Source: Mesostigma viride (taxonomy: Eukaryota; Streptophyta; Mesostigmatophyceae; Mesostigmatales; Mesostigmataceae). Taken from it: 46,871 nucleotides of DNA. Each line of letters starts with the position of its first letter. Position 1 is the first letter of the stretch. The position numbers and the translations under genes are program-made. The notes beneath the pieces are model-generated. The model did no database searches. It saw only the letters and a program-made list of their open reading frames with translations, and was not told where the DNA came from. Where the stretch lies: NCBI GenBank assembly GCA_009746045.1, contig RPFO01000179.1, positions 1 through 46,871 on the forward strand. Reading direction: 5' to 3'. Positions 42,254 to 46,871 of this stretch are shown here, in pieces.

Positions 42254-45200
42254 ATGGCGCGATCGGGGCGGGGGGCCGTTTCCGACGGTTCGCGTCCCTT
42301 GTCCAATGACGACCGGGAGCCTGCACTTCGCGGTCTCTGGAGCGACAAGTACATCGAGAACAAGGGGTACAAAATTGCCAATGACATCTTTCCTATCATG
42401 GCGGAACGCGTGAAAGCAAACAACCACAGGACGCCAGAGATGAGCGCGGAGGTTCTGTCTTGCGCAGCTTCAAGACTAAATGCCATGGTGGCGGAGAGCA
42501 ACGGCATTAAGAAGAGGAAGAACTGTGACGGCGGGCTTCCTGAAAATTGGGCGGAATCTCTTCGGGATAACATCAAGAAGGCTTTTGGCGACTTGGGAAC
42601 ATCTGAGAAGGATCGTGGGCTTAGGTGGGCCTTGTGTGGACTTGTTACGAAGGCAATGGAGGGCGTCCCGGACAGGATTGTGGAGCGCGCGTTCGGGATT
42701 GACAGGCGCTTTGTCGCAACTGTTCGGGGTCACAGGGATGGAATGGAAGAAGGGGAGGACGACCTTTTGATGAGTGCGCCAGAGAGGAGGAGGAGGAAAG
42801 ACGAGCTTCCGACGGAAGTCATTGCCCTGATACAAGCGTGCTGGAGGGATGATAACTTGACGCGGGCGTCTCCGAACATGAAGGATGTTCATTGTGAATG
42901 GACCAGAAAGGATTACAAACATACACTAGCGTTTTCGGAGGGTGCGCGCTACTATACTGTCTCCAAGTCGAAGATTTACGAAGTGTTCATTTCCCGCCAT
43001 CCGGAGTTGAAGCCACCGCGGCGGATGGACAGTAGGGAGGGGGGGGGGGGAGGGAGAGGAGGGTGTGAGGGGGGGAAATCAGGTGATTTTGGAGACGGAG
43101 GCAGGGATGTCAATGCTACGCACGAATCAGAAGAGCACAGTTCATGTGGGATACACTACTTTTTGCAAGCATATGCCCGCATGCGTCAAGGGGCGGTGGA
43201 AAATGCGGAACTTGTGCGCATGCCAGCACCACACTACCATGCAGTCCATGGTTGGGGGGTTGGCCAAATTTCGTGCAACTTTTCATGCCAGATGCGAGTG
43301 CGGACCTGAATGCCACGCGTGCGATCATGGTAGCCAGCTCGACGTGGGGTCGTCCGTGCCCACATGTTCCATTTTCAAAGCCACTCACACGACAGAGTGG
43401 GTGAACAAGTTTACTTGTGAGGTGGAGGGGATGAGGGAGGGGGGAGGTTCGAGGTCGTCTGTGGGGTCGTCGCGGCCGCAGGTTCAGCCTTTTCAGGGCG
43501 AACTTGAGGATCTGCCCATGCATGGGAGGGTGCTGGACGACGAGGAAGGGGTGCCCGATCATGACCTGGGCGAGGAGTTGGGGGTTTGCTCGATCCGGCG
43601 TAAGGCTTGTGTGTTGGGCACTTGCCTGGCTCCCAAGTGTGGAATTCGGAACTTCATGTTATGCGAACGGGAGGAGGCTTCCAACCACCTGATTTCATGG
43701 ACCAGATACGAGATGCAGGATGTGCCGCCGGGTGCGGTTCTTGGGCCAGAGGTAATTTTTAGTGGAGTGGTTGCGCCCCAAGGCGTTTCTTTTGCAATGT
43801 TTCCTGAAGTTCTTGGGCCAGAGGTAATTTTTAGTGGAGTGGTTGCGCCCCAAGGCGTTTCTTTTTCAATTTTTCCTGAGGTCCTGTCTTTTTTCTTTCT
43901 ACAGGTCATTGGTGGGTCGAAGTTGATGTCTTTTCTGTATGTGCACACTGCGCATATGCAGGACGACTGTGACGAGATCGCAAAGGCTGGTGGGCAGCGA
44001 TTGACGCAAGTCGACGTCAAGTCCACACCAACGGAGCTAAAGGAGGCAATTGTGGACAAGTGGCCGGACTTCATCCAGCATTGCTTCAACGCGTGGTGGC
44101 AAGCGGACGCCTCCAAGGAATGTCTCTCAAGGATGCGGGTGGGGGACCTTGTATGCCACACAGATTACGCCGAGAACTACCAGTCTTACACCTATCACAA
44201 TCTCCAAGCACAGTATTGGCATCCAGTCACATTCGTCCTTATGCCCTGGATCGTGCGCTACTTGGATCCAGCGTCGGGAAAGGTCGTGAGAAGGGAGTTT
44301 CACTTCATCGGACAGGGCGGAATGAAAAGGGACGGGCGGGCCCTCCGTTTTGCTATCCTCAAAATCCTGGCGACACTACGGTCAGAAGGGGTAGAGGTGA
44401 AGCGCTTCATTGGGTGGTCGGACAATTGCTCCATGCAGTTCAAGTCAAGGAATGTGATCGCGGAAGTGGCCCGGCTGCTGACGGAGGATCCGCACCTGGA
44501 GTCATTTGAGTGGAATTACTTTGGGGAGCAGCACGGAAAGGGGGAGGTGGATGGAGCTGGTGGGACTGTGAAGTGCATGTTGAGGAGGTGGCACATCAGG
44601 GAAGAGAACCAGGACAAACAGACGGCCGCCCAGTTGGTGGAGAATCTGGCGTCGGGGGCGGTGGGCGGGACCACAACGACCAGGCGTAACTTCTTCGAGT
44701 TCCCCGAGGTAATTAAGTGTACAGTCCTCGTTCAGGGAATAGTTACGCCGGCCGTCGTTTCTAGGGCGTTCTTGGAGTCCTGGCGATCAGGAGTGCTTAA
44801 TAAAACACAACTAGCTCGATGGTCTCGTAACTTCAACTTTCCCTTGTGCAAATCTTGTCTTCGACGCGCAGGTGCTTCCTTACAGCCCAGGGCGCGGCGA
44901 AATCAAAGGAGTGAAGAAGGCGCACTGGTGGCGCATGGACAAGTCGAATGTGACGCGCTTAATGCTGCGCCAGTATTCCTGCTATTGTGGCGGTGCGTGC
45001 GCCGAGGAAAGGTGGTGGGATTGTCGAAAGGAGTGGACCGACATGGACGGCTGGAATGTGGGAGGTGCTCGGATGAAGCTCCACAAACTGGGGGAGCCAG
45101 TGCAAAGGAACCCAAACGGACAAGGGGGGCACGCAGGGACGCGACTGAACAGACTACAGGCAGAGAGGACGATGATGGGAAGGAGACTGAAGCTGCGAGA

Positions 45201-45603
45201 CATTTTTGCCGTCGAGTCCTACTCTGGTGATGAGTCCCACGATCCAGATCATCCATATTGGCTAGCGGAAGTCTTGCAGGAGCCTTATCAGGTGGCCGCT
45301 ACTTTCGTGAGGCGAGTGGCCGACAGAAACGGCAAGGTCGATAGGGAGTTGTTCCGTAAGGGACAATGGGTGGTGGGGGTGCGCTACTGGGACAGATTTC
45401 CGGGTATGGCGACGATGTTCAAAATGGACGCCGATGCGCAAGCTGAACAGCCAAACTTGGTCAATTGCTACCTGTGCATGGACGCGGGGTTCGAACACAC
45501 CATTGTTGTCAACCCAGCTAACAATCGCCAGGCCATCTTGACCATTCCGACAGACGTCGAGAAACGGCTCACGAACTTGGCCAAGAAGAGACCTGTTGAG
45601 TAG
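42254..45603 (+). CDS. DDE-type transposase-like gene, three exons
   Basis: Exons: 42254-43751, 43905-44708 and 44872-45603; introns GT-AG, phase 0. The start at ATG 42254 (MARSGRGAVSDG) follows a good acceptor at 42192. The frame changes between about 43035 and 43130 in a G-rich tract (12 G at 43039-43050, 7 G at 43069-43075). The N-terminal part is helical and basic (HTH-like), ending RHPELKPPRRMDS. The middle has Cys/His clusters (CACQHH, ARCECGPECHACDH), likely zinc-binding. The second exon carries HTDYAENYQ (Asp at 44163), IGWSDNCSMQFKSRN (Asp at 44421) and FGEQHGKGEVDGAGGTVK (44524 on), the DDE/RNase H-like signature of a family abundant as repeats in animal genomes. The last exon has a Cys-rich strip (YSCYCGGACAEERWWDC). 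It is probably transposon-derived; I cannot assign a superfamily. Confidence 0.75.
43738..43881 (+). repeat. 72-bp tandem duplication across the exon 1-intron 1 border
   Basis: Two copies, 43738-43809 and 43810-43881, each include TTCTTGGGCCAGAG|GTAATT and one hairpin motif (43770-43789 and 43842-43861, loop CCAA). The splice donor is therefore present twice. The intron as drawn (43752-43904) is 153 bp, divisible by three and free of stops in the reading frame. Confidence 0.9.
44742..44761 (+). repeat. Hairpin motif in intron 2 of the transposase-like gene
   Basis: GTTACGCCGGCC then GTCGTTTC lies 33 nt into the 163-bp intron 44709-44871. It has the usual sense orientation, with one mismatched stem pair. 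Confidence 0.85.
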
Positions 45604-46871
45604 GCCAGCTCGCCCGGGCTTGGTTGGACGAGGTGGACAGCCTTGAGAGCACGTGCTTCGTTGTGAGCACTTGCCTTTCAGCCGTGATTTGCAAACGAGT
45701 TCCTTGTCCTGAATTGTAAAGCTCGATTCATGCTCTTTTAAGGAAGTGTATAATATTATCCAGATCATGTATATATTTAGATCTAGACCTGAGTTCAAAT
45801 AACATTTCTTAGAGGGCTGAGATGCGCGAGGTCCAGCATACATGTATATATCCATGGAGACATGTTACAAACTCAAATGTTTCATTGTACGTACCACTAG
45901 CTCGTCGACGGGGGTATCCCATGTAATGTATGATTTATGAATTAATTAATCGCTTAATTGTACAATTTAAATGGATCATGAACTTGTCAAGTGGCCTAAT
46001 TTGGTTTATTTGGTTCATCATTTATTGATGTCAATCATTCTTAATTGAATCTCGAGCAATAGCAATCATGAAGCACATCCTAATCATGTGATTCGCATAA
46101 TGAGAATAGGCAACAAGTGCTACTTTGAGGAATGCGGGGTTGGTCAGGTTATTATAGAGCTAGAGCTACAAACGGCACATATATTGCAAACTTTGCGCTC
46201 CAGGCATGGAATTTCAAAAGTACCAAAATTGGAGCAGTAGATGTTGGGGACGCCCTTCACATGTATCCAGGAGATCGATATGTTCAATTTAATGTATATT
46301 TGATTTTTAATGCTTCCCCATGCAGGTTGTAGCCAGACTGTATTAAAACAGATAGGCTCCTTCTCAGGGCCATGTTTACATATACGTCCCAACGGAGTAG
46401 TAAATATATCTTAATAATGATCTTGCTTCCATTACCTTTCCATCCTGCTGAAGACTATCGCTCACTTAACGAAGCGCAAGGTTTTTCTAATGAGATTTGC
46501 TAATTATTTTCCTAATGAGATAAGCTGTACTCCGTGGCATGCCTTAAATTGCGATGACTCGCAAGTACTTACTTACTTACTACTTACTTACTTACTGGCA
46601 GCAAGGTGTTTATTTAATTGAATGATTAATTCATGAATGAATTTGCTGCCCTCCACCATTGTGGCGGGCACTTGCCACACCACTGCTGGCCATGCAAATG
46701 CAAGGATTAGAAAGATTGTGTGGAGTTTAAAGCTGTGCGCTTGGAGGTCTACCTAACGAGGAACAAAATTTTATATTTCTAATTAAAGCGTTTCCGGGAT
46801 CAGTTTGATGTGACTATGTACATGCAATAGCCGTCCACCAAAATGATTTGCCTCCACAGGACTTATACGGA
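45604..46871. other. No gene recognised
   Basis: This holds the 3' flank of the transposase-like gene and AT-rich unique DNA. A short (ACTT)n microsatellite lies at about 46568-46598, followed by palindromic AT words such as TTCATGAATGAA. Small open frames (for example 46132-46332) have no protein-like features I can support. Confidence 0.6.

Noticed and set aside
45940-46100. Further relic of the foldback terminal repeat at the right end of the window
   Set aside because: Only short words such as TCATTCTTAATTGA match; too little for a claim in AT-rich DNA.

Overview
The window is nuclear DNA from a eukaryote with a repeat-rich genome. It has spliceosomal GT-AG introns, AATAAA polyadenylation signals, a Copia-type LTR retrotransposon, kilobase-scale foldback repeats and long microsatellites. 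A green-lineage organism such as a charophyte alga is my best guess, but this rests on general look and not on a marker gene. No rRNA gene, complete tRNA gene, CRISPR array or bacterial-type operon was seen.

Layout. 1-1.3 kb: no gene, apart from a 230-bp relic of the foldback element found further right. 1.3-12.0 kb: a compact, all-minus-strand cluster of seven genes, read from 12.0 kb down to 1.3 kb. It contains a small acidic ORF, a MYND zinc-finger protein, a 66-aa ORF, two paralogues sharing a C-x4-C-x10-C-x2-H zinc site, a seven-exon gene for a protein of about 1,600 aa, and a final small gene. 12.06-12.47 kb: array of a GC-rich hairpin motif. 12.5-14.6 kb: polypurine microsatellite with an embedded (CGTAAG)n block. 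14.6-16.3 kb: 373-bp tandem repeats and a 750-bp palindrome with tRNA-like halves. 17.2-40.4 kb: a foldback element whose arms carry a 71-bp satellite in mirror orientation. Its right arm is interrupted by an 8.3-kb LTR retrotransposon (26653-34954) with apparently identical 378-bp LTRs and an ATCAT target duplication. 41.5-42.1 kb: a second hairpin-motif array. 42.25-45.6 kb: a plus-strand, three-exon gene for a DDE-type transposase-like protein. 45.6-46.9 kb: no gene recognised.

The most interesting signal links the two gene regions. A 20-bp motif (GTTG, four stem bases, four variable loop bases, four stem bases, TTTC) occurs about 30 times by my reading. It lies only in introns, between genes, or in arrays upstream of the outward-facing genes, and I found no match at this level in exons, the foldback element or the retrotransposon. 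Paired stem positions change together in one copy, so a hairpin is likely. The introns that carry it are built of tandem duplications (periods about 65-152 bp), some of which copy the splice donor too. Separately, six of the seven minus-strand ORFs have their ATG 0-5 nt after a splice-acceptor-like AG, and several follow closely on the AATAAA of the gene before. This is the layout expected of polycistronic transcription with trans-splicing, or of very short leader introns.

The two gene clusters face outward from the middle. They may once have been divergently transcribed neighbours, now separated by about 29 kb of nested repeats. Whether they are host genes or cargo of one large mobile element cannot be decided from the sequence alone. 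Three G-homopolymer frame breaks in otherwise good gene models suggest either assembly errors or early decay.
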